A stretch of 9,354 bases of DNA, from the NCBI GenBank assembly GCA_016291915.1, contig JAEEZP010000267.1, positions 1 through 9,354 of the forward strand, read 5' to 3'. This stretch comes from Prevotella sp. GTDB lineage: Bacteria; Bacteroidota; Bacteroidia; Bacteroidales; Bacteroidaceae. The notes below the pieces were generated by a model that saw nothing but the letters and a program-made list of their open reading frames with translations, was not told the origin of the DNA and made no database searches. This document shows positions 1-5,837 of this stretch, in pieces. Positions within the stretch are counted from its first letter, which is position 1. Each line of letters opens with the position of its first letter. Made by a program: the position numbers and the translations under genes.

Positions 1-835
1 ACAAGCCTGTCTTCACATATTCTGTCGCGGTACCTTCATACTCATACGATGTTGCCTCAGCCACCGTTGCGGAGTCAGTGCCCAAGACCAACTTATGACT
101 GACGGCTTTCGGATCTGCCGTCCATGAGAAACGTATCGTTCCATCTTCTGTTCCGGCATGGAAATCATGGTTGCTTGGCTGTGGATCGGTAGCGACGACA
201 GCCGCTGCGTCAAACTCCAGTCCATTGATCATCGTACGGGTATTCGTATAAGTCTTTCCCTCTTCCAGCACCGTACGATAGGTGATGACAACATCCTTTC
301 CCTCCTCCACCGTAAAAGTGATAAATGAGGTGCCGGCCTCCACGACACTCTGAGCCGAAGAAGTAAAAGTAATTCCTGAGGCGGCTACCACACCGTTGAC
401 CAGTACTTCAATATCGGGTTGTGTCTGGTTTTTGTCAGAATTATTATGGTAAGCCTTCAGACTATGCTGTCCGGCACTCATGCCGGAAATCGTCAGGATC
501 AACGAAGTAGAGGCGTCTGATATCTTTGTTATGTTACCATCCACGATAACGGTAGCCAATACCTGATCGGCTATCAATCGCAGTCCGTTGGTTTCCACAT
601 CGGTCTTACTCCAGCCGCTGCCCACATCCGTAGCAGCACCTCCAGCACTGATGGTTATCTTCATCCCGTTGTCAAACGTCTTTGTGTCGCTTGCAGCACG
701 TGGCACTGCCCATGATATGTAGTTAATCTCCGTATCTTTACCCGGTGTTGTTTTACCCGGTAGATCGAAGTCAATATTCTGTGCCTGCATCGTCTGAGAT
801 GCGAGCCACACGAACAACAATAATATTCTCTTCAT
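1..835 (-). CDS. Secreted multidomain protein, N-terminal part (3' end beyond window), FnIII-like domain
   Basis: The frame is open from an ATG at 835 to the left edge, giving 278 residues with no stop, so the protein continues outside the window. It starts with a classical signal peptide (MKRILLLFVWLASQTMQAQ, likely cut near residue 19). Residues about 20-210 look like an all-beta module: it contains a D-N-G-M-K-I-T-I-S strand, a hydrophobic stretch near 85-98, an S-G-M-S-A-G-Q-H-S-L segment near 117-126 and an N-G-L-E-F-D end near 204-209. A linker with ATDPQPSN follows, and residues about 228-278 (I-R-F-S-W-T-A-D, then L-V-L-G-T-D-S-A-T-V) resemble a fibronectin type III domain. Bacteroidota secreted glycan-degrading enzymes, pectate-lyase-like proteins among them, often have this layout, but no catalytic domain is visible. 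It is exported; the function is unknown. A-rich sequence precedes the start and no clean TAnnTTTG box was found. Confidence 0.75.
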   Translation of the reverse strand, partial: MKRILLLFVWLASQTMQAQNIDFDLPGKTTPGKDTEINYISWAVPRAASDTKTFDNGMKITISAGGAATDVGSGWSKTDVETNGLRLIADQVLATVIVDGNITKISDASTSLILTISGMSAGQHSLKAYHNNSDKNQTQPDIEVLVNGVVAASGITFTSSAQSVVEAGTSFITFTVEEGKDVVITYRTVLEEGKTYTNTRTMINGLEFDAAAVVATDPQPSNHDFHAGTEDGTIRFSWTADPKAVSHKLVLGTDSATVAEATSYEYEGTATEYVKTGL

Positions 836-985
836 AGTGAGGTTATTTTTATTGATTTTTTGTAAAATCTTCTTTTTTATAAACAAGACGTTAAAAAATC
901 AATAATGTAAGCAACATGTTACTTTATTATTTCAACACATGTCAAAAATTATCGGGATACTGACAGCCTCACGTGAAGAGATGCC

Positions 986-1001
986 ATGAGCGTTGGCTCA
1001 T
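986..1001 (-). other. Small inverted repeat just after the 1005-2114 gene
   Basis: ATGAGC (986-991) and GCTCAT (996-1001) pair around a GTTG loop, directly past the stop codon of the lipoprotein gene ending at 1005. No run of T follows in the direction of that gene, so it is not a standard intrinsic terminator. It could protect the 3' end of the mRNA or be chance. The rest of the 169-base gap to the next start (836-1004) is AT-rich; I see only short palindromes (AACATGTT at 913-920, TCACGTGA at 969-976). Confidence 0.4.
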
Positions 1002-1004
1002 CGG

Positions 1005-2114
1005 TTAGGGGTTAGGGTCTCGCGTATAGGTAAACGCAGCACCGTTCTCGAGCAGCCCCCATGTGGAACGGGTGAAGGTTACCACGGCGGTGTCGCTATG
1101 CAGGGTGATCACTCCGCCGATGGGATTGCCGGCAGCGTCGGTGGCTGTGAAATCCAAACCCTCCTCTTTCATCGTGCCGATACCATCGTCAAGGTTCGTC
1201 AACCGGAAGATGCCGATCCTCACATCATACTTCCCATCATTGCGACGATAGCTGATCAGCAGATTCGGTTCGTTGTTATCCTGATCGAGATAACTGCCTT
1301 CAAAAGGATGGATGACCGTTTCCAGCTCACCGATACGGATCTGTCCCTTCTCATCGATCGTCATACTACCCGTCACCATCGGCATATCATCATAGGTGAG
1401 CACCAGTCCGGTGGTGTATTTCACACCGGGAGTGACGAGCAGGGTGGGCTTCTCACCACTGATATCGTAACACATCTGTTCACCGATCCATAAAGGTTGC
1501 TCATCGTCGAAGCCGCCCATGTCGGTTACGGTATTGGTGGCAACAGCGATTTGCCGTTGACCGTCATAGAGGGTTATCTCCTGACCGTTGATGCCGTAAC
1601 CCAGTCGCTGACAGAGTGCCTGCTGCACCTCGTAGGGATTGACGGTGGCGGCAACATAAGCCGTGTTATCGTCTTTGAAACGCAACAGATAAAGCCACTC
1701 CACCTGGATGCCGGTACCTTCCATGGCACTGCTCGTGAGCCACAGGTTACCCGTCGTCTGGTCATACCTGGCCAATGGCTGACGAGTGTTACGGATATTC
1801 GGTAGGGTAGTGGAGGTGGATCCCTTCACCACGACAATGCCGTATCCCTCGGTGGAGGTGTTATCCACCTCATCGAGACTGAACACCACGACATCATTGA
1901 CGGTGTCATTCAGGATCTCATGCTGATGGAAACGGGCAGCACTGTTGATAGCCTCCAGTACCTTTGCCGGAGCACTGTCAGCCGGCAATGCCTCTTCGAG
2001 CGTTCCTGCCACCAGCGGAAAACTTGCTTTCACACTCTTACAACCGCAGAAAAACACACTGACACCGCAGAACAGGATGGCGGTGAACATCCCCCAAATT
2101 CTATTAGTTTTCAT
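1005..2114 (-). CDS. Predicted lipoprotein of unknown function
   Basis: The 369-residue product begins with a positively charged N-terminus, a hydrophobic segment and a cysteine at residue 25 in the context F-F-C-G-C-K-S, which fits a lipobox (F-C-G-C). Serine at +2 and lysine at +1 do not settle whether it is kept at the inner or outer membrane. I do not recognise the family. The mature protein looks all-beta, with many short alternating strands and Asp/Gly/Thr turns. It contains phrases such as YDQTTGNLWLTSS and a repeated alternation of hydrophobic strands and charged loops, but no catalytic motif I can name. The start at 2114 follows an A/T-rich stretch (aaaataataatc). The gene lies 61 bases after the gene at 2176-3252 on the same strand with no promoter-like TAnnTTTG box between, so cotranscription is likely. 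This is a real gene: signal sequence, full length, and Bacteroidota codon use. Confidence 0.75.
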   Translation of the reverse strand: MKTNRIWGMFTAILFCGVSVFFCGCKSVKASFPLVAGTLEEALPADSAPAKVLEAINSAARFHQHEILNDTVNDVVVFSLDEVDNTSTEGYGIVVVKGSTSTTLPNIRNTRQPLARYDQTTGNLWLTSSAMEGTGIQVEWLYLLRFKDDNTAYVAATVNPYEVQQALCQRLGYGINGQEITLYDGQRQIAVATNTVTDMGGFDDEQPLWIGEQMCYDISGEKPTLLVTPGVKYTTGLVLTYDDMPMVTGSMTIDEKGQIRIGELETVIHPFEGSYLDQDNNEPNLLISYRRNDGKYDVRIGIFRLTNLDDGIGTMKEEGLDFTATDAAGNPIGGVITLHSDTAVVTFTRSTWGLLENGAAFTYTRDPNP

Positions 2115-2175
2115 ATGATTATTATTTTAATACTCAGATAATCTGTCGTGCCTTCAGATATATCATCTCCATCGT

Positions 2176-3252
2176 TTATCTCCCTTCCCGGAGGAGTCTC
2201 CACTCACGCGGTGTGAAATCATCGGTTGATGACTGGTAGGAGGGATCAGGCATGTACCACCAGAACTTACTGAAAAGTTTCTTCAACGATTTTTTCTTAA
2301 AGACATATCCTCTGTTGGCAAAAGGCAGGTTACGGGCAACCTCTGCGGGTATCTTCCGCTCCGGGGGCCAGGTGATGTAACGCTCACTGCGGTCGTAGAA
2401 GGTGCCGACGGGATATTTATCGTTGAAAGCGATATAGGTATCCGCCGATTGTATGTTGATATTGTCAGAGGGGATGAAATCCTTACCATGCCACTCCACC
2501 GTGCCATTGCGCAGGGCCACCTCGACAAGGCGCGGACTCCAACCGTATTGCGAATGGCGGATCTTACCCTTTCCCTCCGTCACCACAAACTCATGATCGG
2601 TGAAAAGCGAGTCGGCGAGGATGAAATGCTTGGCCGTGTTAAGGGCACGGATACGCAGCGTGAAATCATCAATCTTACCACCTTTCCAGCGTGCCGCCGG
2701 CTTCAGCCAATAGGGTACTTCGAAGGTACGCCCCACACCATAGGAGATATGGTAACGGTAAGTATGGTGTACTTGGTTGAGGCCCTCTTGGAAATATGCC
2801 TCAAAACAATAGGCATAGGCATATTGCTCAAACTCCTTCGGGCGGTCGTCTTTCGGACCGGTATAGGGGGTGTCTAACAATCCGGGTTCCACTACTGCAT
2901 TATGATAACTGAGTGGTTTACCATTCATCACCACCGTAAAGTCTTTGATATATGGATGGATGCCTGCGGGGTTCAGTTCGTCTGTCGTATTGTAAGGTTT
3001 CATCGACTCGAACCCCATCTGTACGGTCTTGGCTTTGCCATGATTAAAAAACTCGTAATAGACATCAACTGCGGCATAGCCGTCATCGCCAAGCGTAATG
3101 GTAAGTGTCTCTTTCTGTACGGAGATATCTGTCTCATGGATGGGAATCAGCTGATTACCATGCGCGAAATAAATACCGTCGTTGGCATGCGCTGTACCTG
3201 CACCGGCGAAGGTCAGTAAGATAAGTAATGTAAATCTAATAATCTTTTTCAT
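2176..3252 (-). CDS. Exported protein with DUF4424-like N-terminal region and C-terminal YARHG-like domain
   Basis: The 358-residue product has a signal peptide of about 23 residues ending in A-H-A before N-D-G. Residues about 24-250 start with NDGIYFAHGNQLIP and continue with strands typical of an extracellular beta domain (ETDISVQKETLTITL at 40-54, V-D-V-Y-Y-E-F-F-N at 62-70). This resembles the DUF4424 type of secreted protein; I give that from memory of the family pattern and with moderate confidence. Residues about 303-356 match the YARHG layout: P-F-A-N-R-G-Y-V-F for the name-giving Y-A-R-H-G-x-x-F segment, then L-x-x-L-F-x-K-F and W-W-Y-M-P-D-P, with an acidic/F-T-P-R-E-W end. YARHG domains are extracellular and of unclear function. 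The name-giving H is replaced by R here. The gene is probably first in an operon with the lipoprotein at 1005-2114. I see no clean promoter box in 3253-3379. Confidence 0.7.
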   Translation of the reverse strand: MKKIIRFTLLILLTFAGAGTAHANDGIYFAHGNQLIPIHETDISVQKETLTITLGDDGYAAVDVYYEFFNHGKAKTVQMGFESMKPYNTTDELNPAGIHPYIKDFTVVMNGKPLSYHNAVVEPGLLDTPYTGPKDDRPKEFEQYAYAYCFEAYFQEGLNQVHHTYRYHISYGVGRTFEVPYWLKPAARWKGGKIDDFTLRIRALNTAKHFILADSLFTDHEFVVTEGKGKIRHSQYGWSPRLVEVALRNGTVEWHGKDFIPSDNINIQSADTYIAFNDKYPVGTFYDRSERYITWPPERKIPAEVARNLPFANRGYVFKKKSLKKLFSKFWWYMPDPSYQSSTDDFTPREWRLLREGR

Positions 3253-3326
3253 GTCTTTTTATTTTTTGTACCTGATTCTCTCGCTATCGCAACCATTATA
3301 AGTAGACGAGCCGTGACGAACCGAAC

Positions 3327-3354
3327 ACCTCGCCCCCTACCAAGGGGGAGAGGT
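3327..3354. repeat. GC-rich inverted repeat (two-part hairpin)
   Basis: ACCTC (3327-3331), one mismatch, CCCCCT (3333-3338), a 4-base loop ACCA, AGGGGG (3343-3348), one mismatch, GAGGT (3350-3354). That makes 11 paired positions with a single internal G/A mismatch. It sits between two minus-strand genes (stop at 3380, start at 3252) in an otherwise AT-rich gap and carries no T-tract on either side, so it is either a factor-dependent or processed 3' end for the peptidase operon, or a copy of a dispersed intergenic element. The flank 3351-3367 is also G-rich (GGTTGGGAGAGGGGG). Confidence 0.6.
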
Positions 3355-3370
3355 TGGGAGAGGGGGCCAG

Positions 3371-3398
3371 CTCTAAACTCTAAACTCTAAACTCTAAA
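3371..3398. repeat. Tandem heptamer repeat, 4 x CTCTAAA
   Basis: Four perfect head-to-tail copies of CTCTAAA (TTTAGAG on the minus strand) at 3371-3377, 3378-3384, 3385-3391 and 3392-3398. The repeat forms the 3' end of the aminopeptidase gene: on the minus strand its frame reads L-E-F-R-V and then TAG, and the TAG (3382-3380) lies in the third copy. Thus the last residues of the peptidase are encoded by the repeat, and the fourth copy is untranslated. Confidence 0.9.
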
Positions 3399-4789
3399 CC
3401 CTCTTTCGCTGCATACACTTCTTGCAAGGTCATCGGCTTTTTCAGGGTACCAAGCTGTCGGAAACCATCGGCGGTGATGACATAGTCGAGCTCGTTACGC
3501 AGTCCGGTGAAGTGACGCCAAGGATCAAGACGATCATAGCAAATGAAATCCGTGAACTGCTTCTCAGCCTGCCACTTGTCGATGAGTTCGGGAATGAAGT
3601 AGATGCCCGGTTCCACGGTGAAGACAAAGCCGGGCTCTAATTTCCGAGCCAGTCGTAACGACTTGAAACCGAACTGTTTACTCTTCTCCTTACCATCACT
3701 GTATCCCACATATTGTTCACCGAGGTTTTCCATATCGTGCACATCCAATCCCATCATATGTCCCAAGCCACAGGGGAAGAAGAGGGCATATGCACCGATG
3801 CGTGCCGCCTCTTCGGGGTCACCTTTCATCAGTCCGAGACTTTTCATCCCCTCACAGATCTTCGTGGCAGCCGCGATATGTGCCTCACGGAAAGGTACCC
3901 CGGGCTTGAGCATGCCGACGGCAGCCTGGAAACTCTCCAAATGGATGTTGTAGATCATCTCCTGTTGTTCGGAGAACCGTTCACCTACCGGCATGGAAGA
4001 AGAGAGATCGCCGGCATAGTGCATCGCACCTTCTGCTCCTGCATCGAGCAGGAAGATATCCCCTTCTTGCAGGGTATGGATAAACCCATGGTTATGCAGC
4101 ACTTGTCCCTGCACGGTGGCAATTGTCGGGAAAGCAAGGGTGTATCCCTCACGACAACATGTCTGTTCTACGGCAGCAGCCACCTCTGCCTCATGGATGC
4201 CCGGGCGCACGGTGCGGTAGGCGGCGAGATGCATGCGGGTGGACATATCCACGGCATCATCGAGGATGCGCAACTCTTCCTCATCCTTATGGTTACGCTG
4301 AGCGACGATTGCCATGATCAATGTCTGTGATACTTTTGACAGTTGCTCATAGGGATTGATGCCGAGCAGTTCCCATAACCATACCTGATGATCACCGCGG
4401 TAGGGTGGCAGGAAATGAACTTCCTGACCCCGTTGAAGAGCCTGGTCAACGTAAGTTTTCAGCGATTTCATCGGGCGAGTATCCACTATCCCACTGATGG
4501 CAGCACGCTCATGAAGGGTAGGCACCTTACCGGTCCATACGATATCATCGATGGTCAGTTCGTTGCCGAATACTATCTCACGGTCTTCATCAATATCGAT
4601 GATGGCGGCTAGTCCGGCATCGTCGATGCCGAAGAAATAGAGAAAGGATGAATCTTGCCTAAAGCGGTAGGTGTTATCGGTATAGTTCATACCCACTTCC
4701 TGATTACCTAAGAAGAGGAGGATGCCGCTGCCAACATCCTTTTTCAGTTGGTTACGACGACGCAGGTAGGTGTTTTTACTTATTTCCAT
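3380..4789 (-). CDS. pepP: Xaa-Pro aminopeptidase (aminopeptidase P, peptidase family M24B)
   Basis: Removes the N-terminal residue from peptides whose second residue is proline, in the cytosol (no signal peptide). The 469-residue length is normal for the family. Residues 1-170 form the N-terminal creatinase/prolidase-like domain (L-F-L-G-N-Q at 25-30, F-R-Q-D-S-S-F-L-Y at 43-51). The pita-bread catalytic domain follows. All five metal ligands expected of M24 are visible: D249 (L-L-D-A-G), D261 (Y-A-G-D-L-S), H344 (G-L-G-H-M-M-G-L-D-V-H), E393 (T-V-E-P-G-I-Y) and E433 (G-L-R-N-E-L-D). The last motif is N-E-L-D where many homologues have I-E-D-D; the glutamate is kept. The start lies 6 bases after the stop of the metallopeptidase lipoprotein gene, so the two are almost certainly cotranscribed. 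The C-terminus (L-E-F-R-V) comes from a tandem heptamer repeat and may be dispensable. The gene symbol is given by family; Bacteroidota carry several paralogues. Confidence 0.9.
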   Translation of the reverse strand: MEISKNTYLRRRNQLKKDVGSGILLFLGNQEVGMNYTDNTYRFRQDSSFLYFFGIDDAGLAAIIDIDEDREIVFGNELTIDDIVWTGKVPTLHERAAISGIVDTRPMKSLKTYVDQALQRGQEVHFLPPYRGDHQVWLWELLGINPYEQLSKVSQTLIMAIVAQRNHKDEEELRILDDAVDMSTRMHLAAYRTVRPGIHEAEVAAAVEQTCCREGYTLAFPTIATVQGQVLHNHGFIHTLQEGDIFLLDAGAEGAMHYAGDLSSSMPVGERFSEQQEMIYNIHLESFQAAVGMLKPGVPFREAHIAAATKICEGMKSLGLMKGDPEEAARIGAYALFFPCGLGHMMGLDVHDMENLGEQYVGYSDGKEKSKQFGFKSLRLARKLEPGFVFTVEPGIYFIPELIDKWQAEKQFTDFICYDRLDPWRHFTGLRNELDYVITADGFRQLGTLKKPMTLQEVYAAKEGLEFRV

Positions 4790-4795
4790 GGTGAG

Positions 4796-5641
4796 TTAAT
4801 ATTTTGCTATTTTATTGATTTTCGGATGTTTGCTGATCTGCAGGTTGGTCATAGGGAAATATTCCGACAGCAGTTGATACAGGTCGGGATCGTATTCCTT
4901 CAGTTCTTCACGGGTGTTGCACCAGTTATGCTTACCGTCGGTATGCGGCATCTCCGCATTCACATTAAACCAGTCTTGCACGGCTTCGGCAAAGTATTCC
5001 TCGCTGTTGGTGATCCGGTAGGTGTTGTCGAGGATGCCGCTGGCTTTGGCTTTCTCGTAGAGGGTCTGCAGACGAGTGTTGAAAGCTGTGTCCACCTGGA
5101 TGATGCCTATCAGGTGGATGGCATGGGCAAACTCATGGATGAGGATATCCTCAGCATGATATTTATCTATCTGATAAGCTAAGATATTCTCTTCGGCACA
5201 TGAGGTGAGCGGTTCTTCGATGGTTCCTCCCAAACCACGTGCACGCAGATCCCAGTTGAGGGTGGTATCATTGACAAGATACCGGTGCTCAGGCAGATCG
5301 GTGGTACCCTCATAGCGACCCATGATAGCTACCCTGGCATTGGATTTGATCATTGCCTGCAGGATCTCGGGGCGCAGCATGGATGTCATCGCATAGAGGG
5401 TGCGGTGGGCAGCCACAAAGGCAGAGTCGGGCACCCGCCATGAGGAGACGAGCGGTAACCCGTTGACATCCACATATTTGGTATAGAACTTATCATACCC
5501 TAATGAGTCGGGTACGGCAGAAACCACACATTCAGGAATGATGAGTTCCTCTTCCGGCGTGTTTTGTTGCTGACGGTTACAGCCCAAGACGACTATGATT
5601 GCGAGCAACAGCCATGTCCATCTTGCTCTCGTGTACTTCAT
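4796..5641 (-). CDS. Lipoprotein with HExxH zinc-metallopeptidase domain
   Basis: I place the start at 5641, giving 281 residues, because M-K-Y-T-R-A-R-W followed by a hydrophobic stretch and V-V-L-G-C (C21) is a standard lipoprotein signal. A longer in-frame reading to 5752 would add 37 residues, but it would cross the gene's own promoter at 5673-5703. The mature protein carries H169-E170-F171-A172-H173 in the context D-I-L-I-H-E-F-A-H-A-I-H, a zinc-binding HExxH helix with E170 as catalytic base. About 41-46 residues on comes N-S-E-E-Y-F-A-E-A-V-Q-D-W-F (212-225), where E215 or E219 could be the third ligand, as in gluzincin-type enzymes. Substrate unknown; it acts outside the cytoplasm, anchored by lipid. 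It is the first gene of an operon with the Xaa-Pro aminopeptidase, which suggests peptide breakdown, though the family could instead be non-proteolytic. Confidence 0.78.
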   Translation of the reverse strand: MKYTRARWTWLLLAIIVVLGCNRQQQNTPEEELIIPECVVSAVPDSLGYDKFYTKYVDVNGLPLVSSWRVPDSAFVAAHRTLYAMTSMLRPEILQAMIKSNARVAIMGRYEGTTDLPEHRYLVNDTTLNWDLRARGLGGTIEEPLTSCAEENILAYQIDKYHAEDILIHEFAHAIHLIGIIQVDTAFNTRLQTLYEKAKASGILDNTYRITNSEEYFAEAVQDWFNVNAEMPHTDGKHNWCNTREELKEYDPDLYQLLSEYFPMTNLQISKHPKINKIAKY

Positions 5642-5672
5642 GATGATAGAAATAATAAAATAAATAATGATG

Positions 5673-5703
5673 CAAATATAAAGAAAAACAAGATAAAAAC
5701 AAA
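5673..5703 (-). promoter_or_regulatory. Bacteroidota promoter for the metallopeptidase-aminopeptidase operon
   Basis: On the minus strand, -33 TTTG (5703-5700) and -7 TATATTTG (5680-5673) are separated by 19 bases, an excellent match to the Bacteroidota sigma consensus TTTG / TAnnTTTG. Transcription would start near 5666, leaving a leader of about 25 bases before the ATG at 5641; this supports that start codon. Confidence 0.8.
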
Positions 5704-5722
5704 AACTATTGTATAAATTCAT

Positions 5723-5730
5723 TATCTTTG
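5723..5730 (+). promoter_or_regulatory. -7 promoter box for hypD-hypE
   Basis: TATCTTTG is a perfect TAnnTTTG box and continues with CC, as is common in Bacteroidales. No TTTG is present at the expected -33 distance (about 5699-5703, where the sequence is A-rich and holds the -33 box of the opposite promoter), so it may be weak or need an activator. Transcription from near 5737 gives a leader of roughly 100 bases that contains the whole octamer repeat array. Confidence 0.65.
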
Positions 5731-5764
5731 CCGAAGAATCAATAACAGGCAAAGACAGAGGCAG

Positions 5765-5828
5765 CTCGTCAACTCGTTTACTCGTTTACTCGTCTACTTG
5801 TCTACTCGTTTACTTGTCTACTCGTCAA
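5765..5828. repeat. Tandem octamer array, 8 copies of CTYGTYWA
   Basis: Eight contiguous 8-base units, each beginning CTCGT or CTTGT and ending TTA, CTA or CAA, fill exactly 64 bases. The first and last copies end in CAA; inner copies mix TTTA and TCTA endings. The array lies between the hypD -7 box and the hypD start codon, ending 9 bases before the ATG at 5838. It would be transcribed as leader RNA. It reads through in frame with hypD (a low-complexity S/T/L/V/Y peptide), but this is very unlikely to be coding. It is not a CRISPR array: there are no spacers. Confidence 0.92.
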
Positions 5829-5837
5829 CTATTACAT

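Noticed and set aside
940..955. Minus-strand -7 box for the 1-835 gene
   Set aside because: The best candidate reads TAATTTTTG, one base off the TAnnTTTG spacing, and has no convincing -33 partner.
993..1493. Open frame of 166 codons on the plus strand opposite the 1005-2114 gene
   Set aside because: The minus-strand gene has a lipoprotein signal and normal length; the opposite frame is a shadow with no recognisable domain.
2134..2172. A 12-codon minus-strand ORF (MEMIYLKARQII) between the two left-hand genes
   Set aside because: It starts three bases after the stop of the upstream gene, but it is too short and has no supporting signal; chance cannot be excluded.
3713..4330. Open frame of 205 codons on the plus strand opposite the aminopeptidase
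   Set aside because: The minus-strand frame carries all five M24 metal ligands; the opposite one is Cys/His-rich noise.
5642..5752. 37-residue N-terminal extension of the metallopeptidase lipoprotein
   Set aside because: It would lie across the gene's own promoter (5673-5703) and would bury the lipoprotein signal that begins at 5641.
5765..5828. CRISPR array
   Set aside because: The 8-base units are contiguous with no spacers; this is a simple tandem repeat.
5709..5837. In-frame extension of hypD upstream to an ATG at 5709, giving 856 residues
   Set aside because: It starts upstream of the -7 promoter box at 5723-5730 and would translate the octamer array into low-complexity peptide. Homologues begin near M-N-D-R-I-R-R-L-R.
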